Below, piece after piece: positions 35,426-43,550 of a stretch of 64,000 nucleotides of DNA. The position numbers and the translations under genes were made by a program. Source of the DNA: Oceanospirillaceae bacterium. Lineage in GTDB: Bacteria; Pseudomonadota; Gammaproteobacteria; Pseudomonadales; Balneatricaceae. A model generated the notes under the pieces. It made no database searches, had not been told where the DNA came from, and saw only the letters and a list, made by a program, of their open reading frames with translations. Position 1 is the first letter of the stretch. Each line of letters starts with the position of its first letter. Location: contig JABSQZ010000028.1 in assembly GCA_013215505.1 (NCBI GenBank), positions 1 to 64,000 of the forward strand. Reading direction: 5' to 3'.

Positions 35426-37189
35426 CTATTTATTCTCTGCCAGATAAGTGACCAGAGCTTCAGCCGATAGAGGCCGCGAGAACAAATATCCCTGCAGTTC
35501 ATCGCTGCTAGATAGCGGCAGGCTATGCAGTTGCTCCAGTGTTTCTATGCCTTCGACAACTACCGTTAAATCTAGGGTATTTGCCAGTGCGATAATGATG
35601 TTACAGATTTTTTGTGAGGACTTAGATGTCTCGATATCGACGATGAAAGACCGGTCTATTTTTATCTTAGTAATTGGCAATACGTTGAGCCGGCTAAGGG
35701 ATGAATAGCCGGTACCAAAGTCATCGATTGACCAGCGACAACCCAGCTGTGCCAAATCATTCAAAGATTCGGTAACATGACACAAGCTCTGCATCAGAGC
35801 CGTTTCGGTAATTTCCAGTTCCAACAAATGCGGGGATATGTCGTATTTTTCCAGCGTCTGCAGAATATGCGCGGCGAAACCTTGCTCTTCGATCTGCAGC
35901 GGTGAGATATTAACGGCAATAGGCACTATCTGTATGCCCTGATTGAGCCAATCACGCATCTGTCGACAGGTCTGTTCAATGACCCAACGGCCAATTTCTA
36001 AAATACAACGCGAGCGCTCAGCCACTGGAATAAAAGTATCTGGAGCAATGTTTTCGCCATCGGCGTTGCGCCACCTGAGCAACGCTTCTGCACCACAGAT
36101 TTTGTGATCAGACACTGTGACTTTAGGTTGAAAGTTTAAATACAACTCATTGTTAGTAATAGCTTGTGTCAGAGCACGTTCCAAATCAGCCGCTTTGGCC
36201 AGAGCGTCTCGCATCAGCGGGTTAAAAAACAGACAGGCATTTTTCCCCTGTCCTTTGATCTGATACAGAGCATTATCTGCCTCGCGAACTACCTCCGAGA
36301 CACTCGGAGCACTCTGCTGCGGTGTAACCACTGAGATGCCTATAGAGGCTTGGCAAAACAGAGATTGCTGTTCAAAGCTAATAGGGTCAGTAAATACCGC
36401 CAATATTTTGTCTTTTAGAGCCAGGATATCCTCTTCGTGTTTATAGCAGGTAAATATTACCGCAAACTCATCACCCCCTAGACGCGCGACTAAATCTGAT
36501 TTACGCACTGCTCGCTGCAGCCGCTGAGAGATATCTGCTAAAACTTTATCCCCGGCCTGGTGCCCATAGTTATCATTAATGCTCTTGAAGTTATCCAAAT
36601 CTATAATCAATAGAGCCAAAAAGGTATTCGTTCGATGCACCGTGGAGAGAGCAAAAGAGAGCGATTGATCAAATTTTATGCGGTTATATAAGCCGGTTAG
36701 ACCATCTGTATAAGCTAATTTGGTGAGTTTTTTTGCGTGTTCTTTTTGCGCTAAGCTAAACCTTATTACCCGGTTGAGTAGCTGCGGGGTCAGTTCATCT
36801 TTTGTCAGATAATCACTGGCACCGTATTCTGAGGCTTTTTTATCTATTTGCTGATCGTCAACACCGGTCAACAGCACCATAGGAGTGATGTTACCGCGCT
36901 CGGTTACCCGACGTATTATGTCGATACCGGATAACTGGCCGATATTTTGATCGATAAAACAAATGTCATGGCTCTGTAGCTGCGCGACTAAATCCACTGT
37001 TGCAGGATCTCTGGTCCAGGTAACTTCGATCTGATCTGGACTAAATGCTTTAATCAGTAACCTTTTAACGCTGAGGAAATCAACTTCATCGTCATCAATA
37101 ATAAGAACTAACAAATTACAACCTACCTTTTCAACCTTAATCTCTGGGAAGGCGCTGATTTGCCTATCCATATAGATACTGAAATTCAA
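35426..37189 (-). CDS. REC-GGDEF-EAL c-di-GMP signalling protein (copy 2)
   Basis: Same domain order as the protein at 11774: receiver (IIDDDEVD, CFIDQNIG, YLTKDEL), GGDEF with intact RLGGDEF and RKSD I-site, and EAL with the canonical EALLRW motif and all other catalytic boxes (NISPLQ, ELEITET, DDFGTGYSS, KIDRSF, VVEGIE). It could therefore be a full bifunctional cyclase/phosphodiesterase. The start is unclear: TTG at 37189 and ATG at 37171 lack ribosome sites, whereas an in-frame TTG at 37114 follows AAAAGGTAGG, matching the arrangement in copy 1. First gene of a three-gene cassette. Confidence 0.92.
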   Translation of the reverse strand: MNFSIYMDRQISAFPEIKVEKVGCNLLVLIIDDDEVDFLSVKRLLIKAFSPDQIEVTWTRDPATVDLVAQLQSHDICFIDQNIGQLSGIDIIRRVTERGNITPMVLLTGVDDQQIDKKASEYGASDYLTKDELTPQLLNRVIRFSLAQKEHAKKLTKLAYTDGLTGLYNRIKFDQSLSFALSTVHRTNTFLALLIIDLDNFKSINDNYGHQAGDKVLADISQRLQRAVRKSDLVARLGGDEFAVIFTCYKHEEDILALKDKILAVFTDPISFEQQSLFCQASIGISVVTPQQSAPSVSEVVREADNALYQIKGQGKNACLFFNPLMRDALAKAADLERALTQAITNNELYLNFQPKVTVSDHKICGAEALLRWRNADGENIAPDTFIPVAERSRCILEIGRWVIEQTCRQMRDWLNQGIQIVPIAVNISPLQIEEQGFAAHILQTLEKYDISPHLLELEITETALMQSLCHVTESLNDLAQLGCRWSIDDFGTGYSSLSRLNVLPITKIKIDRSFIVDIETSKSSQKICNIIIALANTLDLTVVVEGIETLEQLHSLPLSSSDELQGYLFSRPLSAEALVTYLAENK

Positions 37190-37647
37190 AGAAAATTAAA
37201 TATTTTGTATCCATACATTATTGGCCATGAAAATCTGCTGCTTAATTTTTTCTTTATTTATCAGCTAGTTTCATAAACATTTTCCAATACACATAATTAC
37301 AAAGACCATCAGATGAACACCAAATGAATATCATTTATTCATCTAGAGCTCTAAATCGCGATTAACTATATGTTTTTGTTTGATATAAATCAAATTGTAT
37401 AAAATCTGAAATATTAACTGATAGAGAAGACCACAGCGTACTGATACTTTAACATTACACTAATGTATCAAAATACAGTTAATATCAGCCCCTGCACAGC
37501 TTAACATTGGCTATATGCCACAGCTGATTAGACTGAAAAATATTTGTATTTACGCTGAATGTATATCTTGTGTAAAAACCCTAGCATTAGAATTTTTGTT
37601 GCCATCAAAGAAAGAGAGTATTTTAATAACGACAGACGTTTCTAACA
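37190..37647. other. AT-rich regulatory region upstream of the second GGDEF-EAL cassette
   Basis: No ORF is credible. The region is distinctly AT-rich and contains an Fnr-type box (37380-37393). It lies between the GST gene and the cassette, both on the minus strand, so it serves only the cassette as promoter. Confidence 0.6.
37380..37393. promoter_or_regulatory. Fnr/Anr-type binding site
   Basis: TTGATATAAATCAA matches the Fnr consensus TTGAT-N4-ATCAA at every defined position. It lies about 190 bp upstream of the annotated GGDEF-EAL start, and could place the cassette under oxygen control. No Fnr gene is in the window. Confidence 0.6.
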
Positions 37648-38337
37648 CTAAACTGCACATTCATTAAAATGTGATAAGAGTCTACTCATTGCCATAGCTC
37701 TTGGCCGCATAAATTCGATCAGTAGTTCGGGGTAATTGACTGGCACGGCTTGTTGCACACTCTGCCGCTTAGCCAATAACTCGCGCCATAGATTCAGTTT
37801 AGTTAAATTGACAAAGGGCTCAGTGCCCGCAGGTATGATAAATACTTCGAAATAGCGGAATATTGTTGCGTACACAGCATCAATCAATAAAAAGTCTTCT
37901 CCCGAAAAATACCCACCACCTTCTAGCTGCTGCTCTACCAGGATGAAATGGAGCCTGATTTTCTCCAAGCTGGCGGCTAATTGTGCTGGGGTGTGATCGA
38001 CATAAATAATATTTGCGATAGCATTTAGGACCTCTGACGCCAACGCTATCCAGGCGCAGTGTCGAGCCTTTTCAAAAGGATCTGGTGGTAACATAGACCC
38101 CACTGAAATCTCATCCAGATAGGTGCAAATAACCTGAGATTCAAACAATGATTTGTCTTTGTCGATCAACAGCAGCGGTACTTTAGCCGTAACACTGAGC
38201 TGTCGTAATTTTACTTTATCTGCTAGATCGATATCGATGCGCTTATAGCTCAGCTGTTTTTCTTGCAGCAGTATCACCACCCGTTGTACATAGGGGCATA
38301 TATTGTGACCAATCAGCTGTAATATTGGATCTGACAA
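37648..38337 (-). CDS. Glutathione S-transferase family protein
   Basis: Begins with TTG behind GAGGGAA. The N-terminal thioredoxin-like domain has LIGHNICPYVQRVVILLQEK, with a CPYVQR active-site start as in the SspA/omega/DHAR-like GSTs, and the cis-Pro and Glu-Ser motif KVPLLLID...LFESQVICTYLDE. The helical C-terminal domain follows to 229 aa. A Cys rather than Ser/Tyr at the active position suggests thiol transfer or dehydroascorbate-type chemistry rather than conjugation. Upstream of it on the same strand is a VOC gene 121 bp away. Confidence 0.88.
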   Translation of the reverse strand: MSDPILQLIGHNICPYVQRVVILLQEKQLSYKRIDIDLADKVKLRQLSVTAKVPLLLIDKDKSLFESQVICTYLDEISVGSMLPPDPFEKARHCAWIALASEVLNAIANIIYVDHTPAQLAASLEKIRLHFILVEQQLEGGGYFSGEDFLLIDAVYATIFRYFEVFIIPAGTEPFVNLTKLNLWRELLAKRQSVQQAVPVNYPELLIEFMRPRAMAMSRLLSHFNECAV

Positions 38338-38458
38338 AAGTTATTCCCTCGCGGCAATACGCATCATTTTATGCGTTATGAATGATGGCTGAGCCCTGTG
38401 TTATCAGTCCCAGCCCCGGGAAATTGCCCGGCAATCTTCAGCGATTAAAAGGTGAGTT

Positions 38459-38836
38459 TTATTTGCCGCTCATGCAGTGCACATTTAATTTGTTGCCGTC
38501 TAAGTCACGAAAATACCCGGCGTAAAAACCGCTGTCTCCTCGTGTTCCTGGCGCTCCTTCATCCCTAGCACCTAACTGTAACGCTTTGTCATGCATGGCT
38601 TGCACGCAGGCAACGTCAGCGGCAGCCAGGGCTATCATTACCCCATTGCCGACCGACGCCGGGGCCCCATCTGCGGGTAAATGAATAGAAAACATCGGGC
38701 TTTGTGGGTCGGTACCCCAGGCAATAAAATCTTGCGCTTGCATACAGCGAGTGGCGCCTAAAAGGGCCAGTAGTGGATCGTAAAATGCGCTGCTGGTCTC
38801 TAAATCGTCAGTACCTACTGTAGTGTAACCAATCAT
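38459..38836 (-). CDS. VOC-superfamily protein (glyoxalase/dioxygenase-like)
   Basis: A 125-aa single vicinal-oxygen-chelate module: MIGYTTVGTDDLETSSAFYDPLLALLGA at the start and FYAGYFRDLDGNKLNVHC at the end, the latter giving a potential metal-binding Asp/Asn pair. Substrate unknown; the family includes glyoxalases, dioxygenases and resistance proteins. It is divergent from the LysR gene at 38985, which may control it and the GST. Confidence 0.87.
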   Translation of the reverse strand: MIGYTTVGTDDLETSSAFYDPLLALLGATRCMQAQDFIAWGTDPQSPMFSIHLPADGAPASVGNGVMIALAAADVACVQAMHDKALQLGARDEGAPGTRGDSGFYAGYFRDLDGNKLNVHCMSGK

Positions 38837-38984
38837 AATTTAACTCTCTTCAGGTTGTGGTTGAGTGGGGAAGATAACAACAAGTCCCCGTTGCTGTTAC
38901 TCAATATACCCAATTGCAAAAATGCTAACAATCTGCAATTATGACAACGAAATTCCCATTTTTGAGAACAGATAAGGTAGCCTT

Positions 38985-39836
38985 TTGGACTGGAATTCAG
39001 TTAAAATTTTTTTGGCAATAGTTGATCAGGGCACATTAGCGGCTGCGGCAAAAATCTTGGCCGTCAGCAATTCTACAGTCTACAGACGCTTAGATGATTT
39101 TGAAGCAAAGCTCGGGCGGTTATTTGACCGCGACAATGGTCTGTGTCAATTAACTGAGTTGGGGCAGCAGTTACTGGTGCAGGCCCGATCAATTGAAAAC
39201 TCTTTTGATACTATCGAGCGACGTTTGGCTGGAAGAGATGTCCGCCCCCAAGGGGTGGTAAAACTAACCGCCCCCAGCAGCTTCTCCTACCGCCATTTAC
39301 CCCGTCATCTGGCGGAATTTAATCGACTCTACCCACAAATTCAGATCGAACTGCTAGTCACCAACAGCGAATTAAACATGAGTAATCGCCAGGCGGATGT
39401 GGCCTTGCGTGTCACCCATTCACCTCCCGAGCATTTAGTCGGCCGGGAAATTTGCAAAATTAAATGGGCAGTGTACGCATCTGAGAGCTACCTGGCTGAG
39501 CACCCGGGCATCACTGACATACATAGCTTGTCAGAGCAGCGACTAATTGGTGCTGCCGCCAGCCTGAAACAGTACCCGGCCTTCAGTTACCTGGAGCGAA
39601 AGTTCCCAGATAACATAGTGCAGCGCAGCGATGACTTAATCGCCATGGCCATGCTGGCGCTAAGCGGTAATGGTCTGGCATTTTTACCCGATGACCTGGC
39701 AATGCCTGGATTACGGCGACTGTTTGACTACCCTGTAGCCAGCGATAATGCACTGTGGATTCTAACCCATGCAGATTTGCGAAAAGTACAGCGCATATCA
39801 TTACTGATGAACTATTTGGCCGCTGCATTAAAATAG
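38985..39836 (+). CDS. LysR-family regulator
   Basis: TTG start (AAGG upstream) giving MDWNSVKIFLAIVDQGTLAAAAKILAVSNSTVYRRLDDFEAKLG, a LysR winged helix in which the usual SQPALS is replaced by SNSTVYRR. The rest is a type-2 periplasmic-binding effector domain (LTAPSSFSYRHLPRHLAEFNRLYPQIQIEL). 283 aa. It is divergent from the VOC-GST pair (148-bp gap), its likely targets. Confidence 0.88.
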   Translation: MDWNSVKIFLAIVDQGTLAAAAKILAVSNSTVYRRLDDFEAKLGRLFDRDNGLCQLTELGQQLLVQARSIENSFDTIERRLAGRDVRPQGVVKLTAPSSFSYRHLPRHLAEFNRLYPQIQIELLVTNSELNMSNRQADVALRVTHSPPEHLVGREICKIKWAVYASESYLAEHPGITDIHSLSEQRLIGAAASLKQYPAFSYLERKFPDNIVQRSDDLIAMAMLALSGNGLAFLPDDLAMPGLRRLFDYPVASDNALWILTHADLRKVQRISLLMNYLAAALK

Positions 39837-39911
39837 ACCCCAGGCTAGTTGCCTTGGCAATCCCCTGCTAATAATGTAGATTTTGGTTCAAAAATAACAA
39901 TGTGAGATGAC

Positions 39912-41267
39912 ATGCCAGCTCCAGCAAGCAACAACACTGCCGCCTATTCGATACTGATAGTCGACGATGAGCAGGGAATCTGCGATTTCCTCAAACGCGC
40001 TTTATCTAAACTCTATGCGGTAGTCGACATCGCCTGCGACAGCCAACAGGCGCAGCAGTTGCGCGGCAAAAAGCTCTACGACTTACTCATTGTCGATATT
40101 AATATGCCGGGGCAATCTGGCCTGCAGTGGGTGCAAAATTTTGATCAGGCTATGCCCAGTTCCCAAGTCATCTTTATGACCGGCTTTGCCGAGTTAGAAA
40201 ATGCCATAGCTGCAGTGCGCCTGGGGGCAGGTGATTTCATTCTGAAACCTTTTCGCCTGGAACAAATGCAACTGGCGGTGGAGCGCTGCTTCGAAAAGCT
40301 CAGATTGTCCCGGGAAAACTACATCTACCAGCAGCGACTGTCCCGTCAGGACGGCAGTAGCTCGATGATCGGTGATTCACTGGTAATGCAGCGCGTGAAT
40401 GATCTGGTAGAGCGAGTTGCCGGCACTAAGTCTTCGGTATTGATTGAGGGCGAGACCGGCACCGGTAAAGAATTAGTCGCCTCAGCACTGCATCGGCTCA
40501 GTGCTCGCAGCGGACCTTTTGTGCCGGTTAATTGCGCGGCGATAGCTCCCGAGTTGATTGAGTCCGAACTCTTTGGCCATGTAAAAGGAGCCTTCACTAA
40601 CGCCGCTAAGTCACGCCAGGGACTCTTTAGTTACGCCGATGGCGGCACTTTATTCCTCGATGAAATCAGTGAAATGCCGCTGCTTCTACAAGGAAAATTA
40701 CTGCGAGTGCTGGAGGAATCAAAAATTCGCCCGCTGGGAACTGACACAGAGAAGTCCATCGATGTGCGCATTGTCGCCGCCAGTAATAAGCCTCTGGCGA
40801 CCTTAGTAGAACAAAAGCTGTTCCGTGCCGACTTGTACTATCGATTAAATATTCTGCCGATCTCGTTGCCGCCACTGCGACACAGACCTGAAGATATTCC
40901 CCAGCTGTGCAGACACTTTCTTCCCCAGCTGGCCGATGAATTGGCCCTGCAGCAGATCCCGCTTTCCGAGATAGACCTACTGGAGCTGCAGGCCTACCGC
41001 TGGCCCGGTAACGTGCGAGAACTACGTAACCTACTGGAGCGGGCCATGTTACTCAACTGCTCTCCCGGGCAATTACTGATAGAAAAAGATCTGCAGACTC
41101 AGGGCAACTATCCGCTTAATTGGCCACTGCAAAAAGTTCAATTACAACATATAGAGCGGGTATTAGAGGTCTGTTCCGGCAACAAGAGCCAGGCAGCCAA
41201 ACGCTTGGGCATCACCCGTAAAACACTGGATAGGAAACGCAATACAGAGGGGGATGGCGATGACTAG
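39912..41267 (+). CDS. Sigma-54-dependent response regulator (NtrC/DctD-like)
   Basis: Order: receiver with phospho-acceptor Asp62 (LLIVDINMPG) and Lys112 (ILKPF); AAA+ domain with Walker A GETGTGKE (180-187), GTLFLDEISEM Walker B and the R-finger region FRADLYYRLN; and a C-terminal Fis-type HTH (SGNKSQAAKRLGITRKTLDRK). The sigma-54 contact loop reads GAFTNA (226-231) instead of GAFTGA. It overlaps the cache kinase gene by 14 bp, an obvious two-component pair, and a sigma-54-type promoter precedes the transporter gene at 43551. Confidence 0.94.
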   Translation: MPAPASNNTAAYSILIVDDEQGICDFLKRALSKLYAVVDIACDSQQAQQLRGKKLYDLLIVDINMPGQSGLQWVQNFDQAMPSSQVIFMTGFAELENAIAAVRLGAGDFILKPFRLEQMQLAVERCFEKLRLSRENYIYQQRLSRQDGSSSMIGDSLVMQRVNDLVERVAGTKSSVLIEGETGTGKELVASALHRLSARSGPFVPVNCAAIAPELIESELFGHVKGAFTNAAKSRQGLFSYADGGTLFLDEISEMPLLLQGKLLRVLEESKIRPLGTDTEKSIDVRIVAASNKPLATLVEQKLFRADLYYRLNILPISLPPLRHRPEDIPQLCRHFLPQLADELALQQIPLSEIDLLELQAYRWPGNVRELRNLLERAMLLNCSPGQLLIEKDLQTQGNYPLNWPLQKVQLQHIERVLEVCSGNKSQAAKRLGITRKTLDRKRNTEGDGDD

Positions 41268-43347
41268 CAGTACTACGGCAACTTCCAAACTGCGCAGTAT
41301 TCGTACCCGGCTGTTGATCCTGGTGCTGTTGCCACTGTTATTAATGGCCAGCGTACTAGTGGCACTGTTGTACTTTTGGACCACAGATGTAGGTTATCGA
41401 CATTTACTGATGAAAGTCAGTACCGATTTGGCGGTGGCCAATGAAAGTTTCCATAATACTCAGGAGAACTACCTCACTGAGCTGGCGCTGTTGGCCCAAT
41501 CCAGAGAATTCCGAAAATTTTACCTCGCCTCCAAAGCGCTTGAACACAGTAAAGTGATCAGCTCTAGTGCACTGGCGGGGCAATTGCAAAAAATGCAGCT
41601 CAATTCCGGGCTGGACTTCATCCAGCTACTGGACCCCTCCGGCTGCCAATTACTCAACCTGGCAAGCTGCGAGTTTCACCAGAGCCCGCTGCTGCAACAA
41701 GCGCTTATCGGTCGTGCTGTCAGTGGGGTGGAAGTATTCAGCGCGGCGCATTTAAACTACTTATCCCCGGAGCTGGCACAGCGCGCAAAGCTGCAATTGG
41801 CCGATACTGAGCGAGCCATACCGGTGCAGCGCAAGAGTGAAGAGCGCGGTATGCTGCTACATTTAGTCTACCCCCTGACCGATGAACAAGGGCGTGTTCA
41901 GGCACTACTCAGCGCCGGAGTGCTGATGAACGGCAACGCCACTTTTGTCGATCATATCAAAGAGACAGTTTACGGGGCGGGATCACTGGATTTTGACAGT
42001 GTCGGTACTGTGACGATTTTTTTGCAGGACGTGCGCATCAGTACTAACGTTCCGGCAGTGCAAAAACCCGGTGCCAGAGCGTTGGGCACCCGGGTTTCGG
42101 AGCAAGTACGACAAAAAGTATTAGTGCAGGGAGAGCGCTGGCTGGACCGCGCCTTCGTGGTTAGCGATTGGTATATTTCCGGTTACTTACCTATAGTCGA
42201 TGTTTACGGTGAGCGAGTGGGAATGATCTACGCTGGCTTTTTGGAAGCCCCTTTTAAAAGTCAATTTTATCGCTGGATGTGGCAGTTATTAGTGATTTTT
42301 GCGGTGATAGTGCTGGTCTGTGCTCTACTGGTGGTGCGCGGGGCCAAGGGAATATTTAAGCCTATCGAGGGAATGGTGACAGTGATCAGTCAGATCCGCA
42401 GGGGGCAACGTCAGCGGATCGATATTCCGGTCAATACTTCCAGTGAACTGCTAACCTTAGGGGTAGAGTTTAATTTAATGCTGGACCAGCTTGAGCGTCA
42501 ACACGATCATATCCAGGAGTCAGCAGAACAGCTGGAGATCAAAATTAATCAGCGCACTAAATCCCTAAATCAGCACATTAAATTATTGCAGCGCACCCGC
42601 GAACAGCTAGTGGCCAAAGAAAAGCTGGCGGCGATTGGCGAGTTGACCGCCGGTATCGCTCACGAGATAAATAACCCTACTACAGTGATCTTAGGCTATC
42701 TGGATTTGTTGGTCGCTGAGCTTGGCGAGGCCGGTGACAAAGTCAGCGAAGAAGTAGCATTAATTGTTCAACAGGTCGATAGGATTCGATCTATTATCAA
42801 TGACTTGCTGCAATTCTCCCGCCCTTACGATTACTCTAGCCCAGTGCTTAAGATTGATATAAATGCTGTGGTAAAATCGACTCAAGTATTAATTAAACAC
42901 GACCTGCAACAAAAGAACATCCGCCTGGTGCTCGATCTCAGGGCCAGTTGTGAAGTGTACTGCAATCGCCAACAGATGCTGCAGGTGCTGATCAACTTGA
43001 TCGTCAATGCTGTCGCCGCTATTAACTCAGACGGACGTATCACTATCCGCAGCCGCAACTGGCGCCAACAGGGAGTTATTCTAAGTATAAGAGACAATGG
43101 CTGCGGCATGTCCGAGCAAATAGTTTCGCGGATCTTCGATCCATTCTTTAGTAAAACCCCCGGCGGTACTGGCTTGGGTTTATCTGTCAGTTACTCCATA
43201 CTGCAGGGAATGCAAGCCGAAATAGCAGTGCGTTCGCGCCCTGGTAGCGGCACAGTATTCTTTATCTGGCTTCCCAACAGCCTGCCGGTGGCTAAAGCTG
43301 CGTCTCAAACTGATCCTTTTCAGCAGTATCTGACTGGGTCAGTATGA
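41254..43347 (+). CDS. Cache-domain sensor histidine kinase (DctB-like)
   Basis: 697 aa. TM1 at about 24-44, a large periplasmic double-cache-type sensor (about 50-345, with GTVTIFLQDVRISTNV and VVSDWYISGYLPIVDVYGERVGMIYAGF), TM2 at about 347-367, HAMP, a coiled segment, HisKA (GELTAGIAHEINNPTTVILGYLDLL) and HATPase (NLIVNAVAAI, DNGCGMS, GTGLGLS). This class senses small carboxylates. Overlap with the NtrC-like gene implies translational coupling. Its stop codon lies inside the palindrome at 43331-43355. Confidence 0.93.
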   Translation: MAMTSSTTATSKLRSIRTRLLILVLLPLLLMASVLVALLYFWTTDVGYRHLLMKVSTDLAVANESFHNTQENYLTELALLAQSREFRKFYLASKALEHSKVISSSALAGQLQKMQLNSGLDFIQLLDPSGCQLLNLASCEFHQSPLLQQALIGRAVSGVEVFSAAHLNYLSPELAQRAKLQLADTERAIPVQRKSEERGMLLHLVYPLTDEQGRVQALLSAGVLMNGNATFVDHIKETVYGAGSLDFDSVGTVTIFLQDVRISTNVPAVQKPGARALGTRVSEQVRQKVLVQGERWLDRAFVVSDWYISGYLPIVDVYGERVGMIYAGFLEAPFKSQFYRWMWQLLVIFAVIVLVCALLVVRGAKGIFKPIEGMVTVISQIRRGQRQRIDIPVNTSSELLTLGVEFNLMLDQLERQHDHIQESAEQLEIKINQRTKSLNQHIKLLQRTREQLVAKEKLAAIGELTAGIAHEINNPTTVILGYLDLLVAELGEAGDKVSEEVALIVQQVDRIRSIINDLLQFSRPYDYSSPVLKIDINAVVKSTQVLIKHDLQQKNIRLVLDLRASCEVYCNRQQMLQVLINLIVNAVAAINSDGRITIRSRNWRQQGVILSIRDNGCGMSEQIVSRIFDPFFSKTPGGTGLGLSVSYSILQGMQAEIAVRSRPGSGTVFFIWLPNSLPVAKAASQTDPFQQYLTGSV

Positions 43348-43355
43348 CCCAGTCA
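43331..43355. promoter_or_regulatory. 25-bp palindrome overlapping the kinase stop codon (candidate enhancer site)
   Basis: TGACTGGGTC and GACCCAGTCA are perfect 10-bp arms around a 5-base centre AGTAT. It lies 91 bp upstream of the sigma-54-type promoter, a usual distance for an NtrC-family enhancer site. A terminator of the two-component operon is the other reading, but only AAACTTTC follows, not a T-run. Confidence 0.5.
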
Positions 43356-43446
43356 AACTTTCAATCTGCATCAGAATAACCCTACTCTGTTCCGCACAAA
43401 AAAACCTTAAATCGCTAACCAATTGAAACAAATCAGTTTCACTCAC

Positions 43447-43463
43447 TTGGCTCGTTATTTGCA
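43447..43463 (+). promoter_or_regulatory. Sigma-54 (-24/-12) promoter of the OFA transporter gene
   Basis: TTGGCTCGTTATTTGCA matches the RpoN consensus TTGGCACG-N4-TTGCA with one mismatch; GG and GC are spaced by exactly ten bases. Transcription would start near 43474, about 75 bp before the ATG. The gene for an NtrC-type activator is directly upstream. Confidence 0.8.
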
Positions 43464-43550
43464 ATTCTCCAGTCAAGGGTTAGATCCGAGCACACTGTTG
43501 CCTGAGAACCTAATCAGTATTCAATAATAATAATGACTGGAGAATAAACT

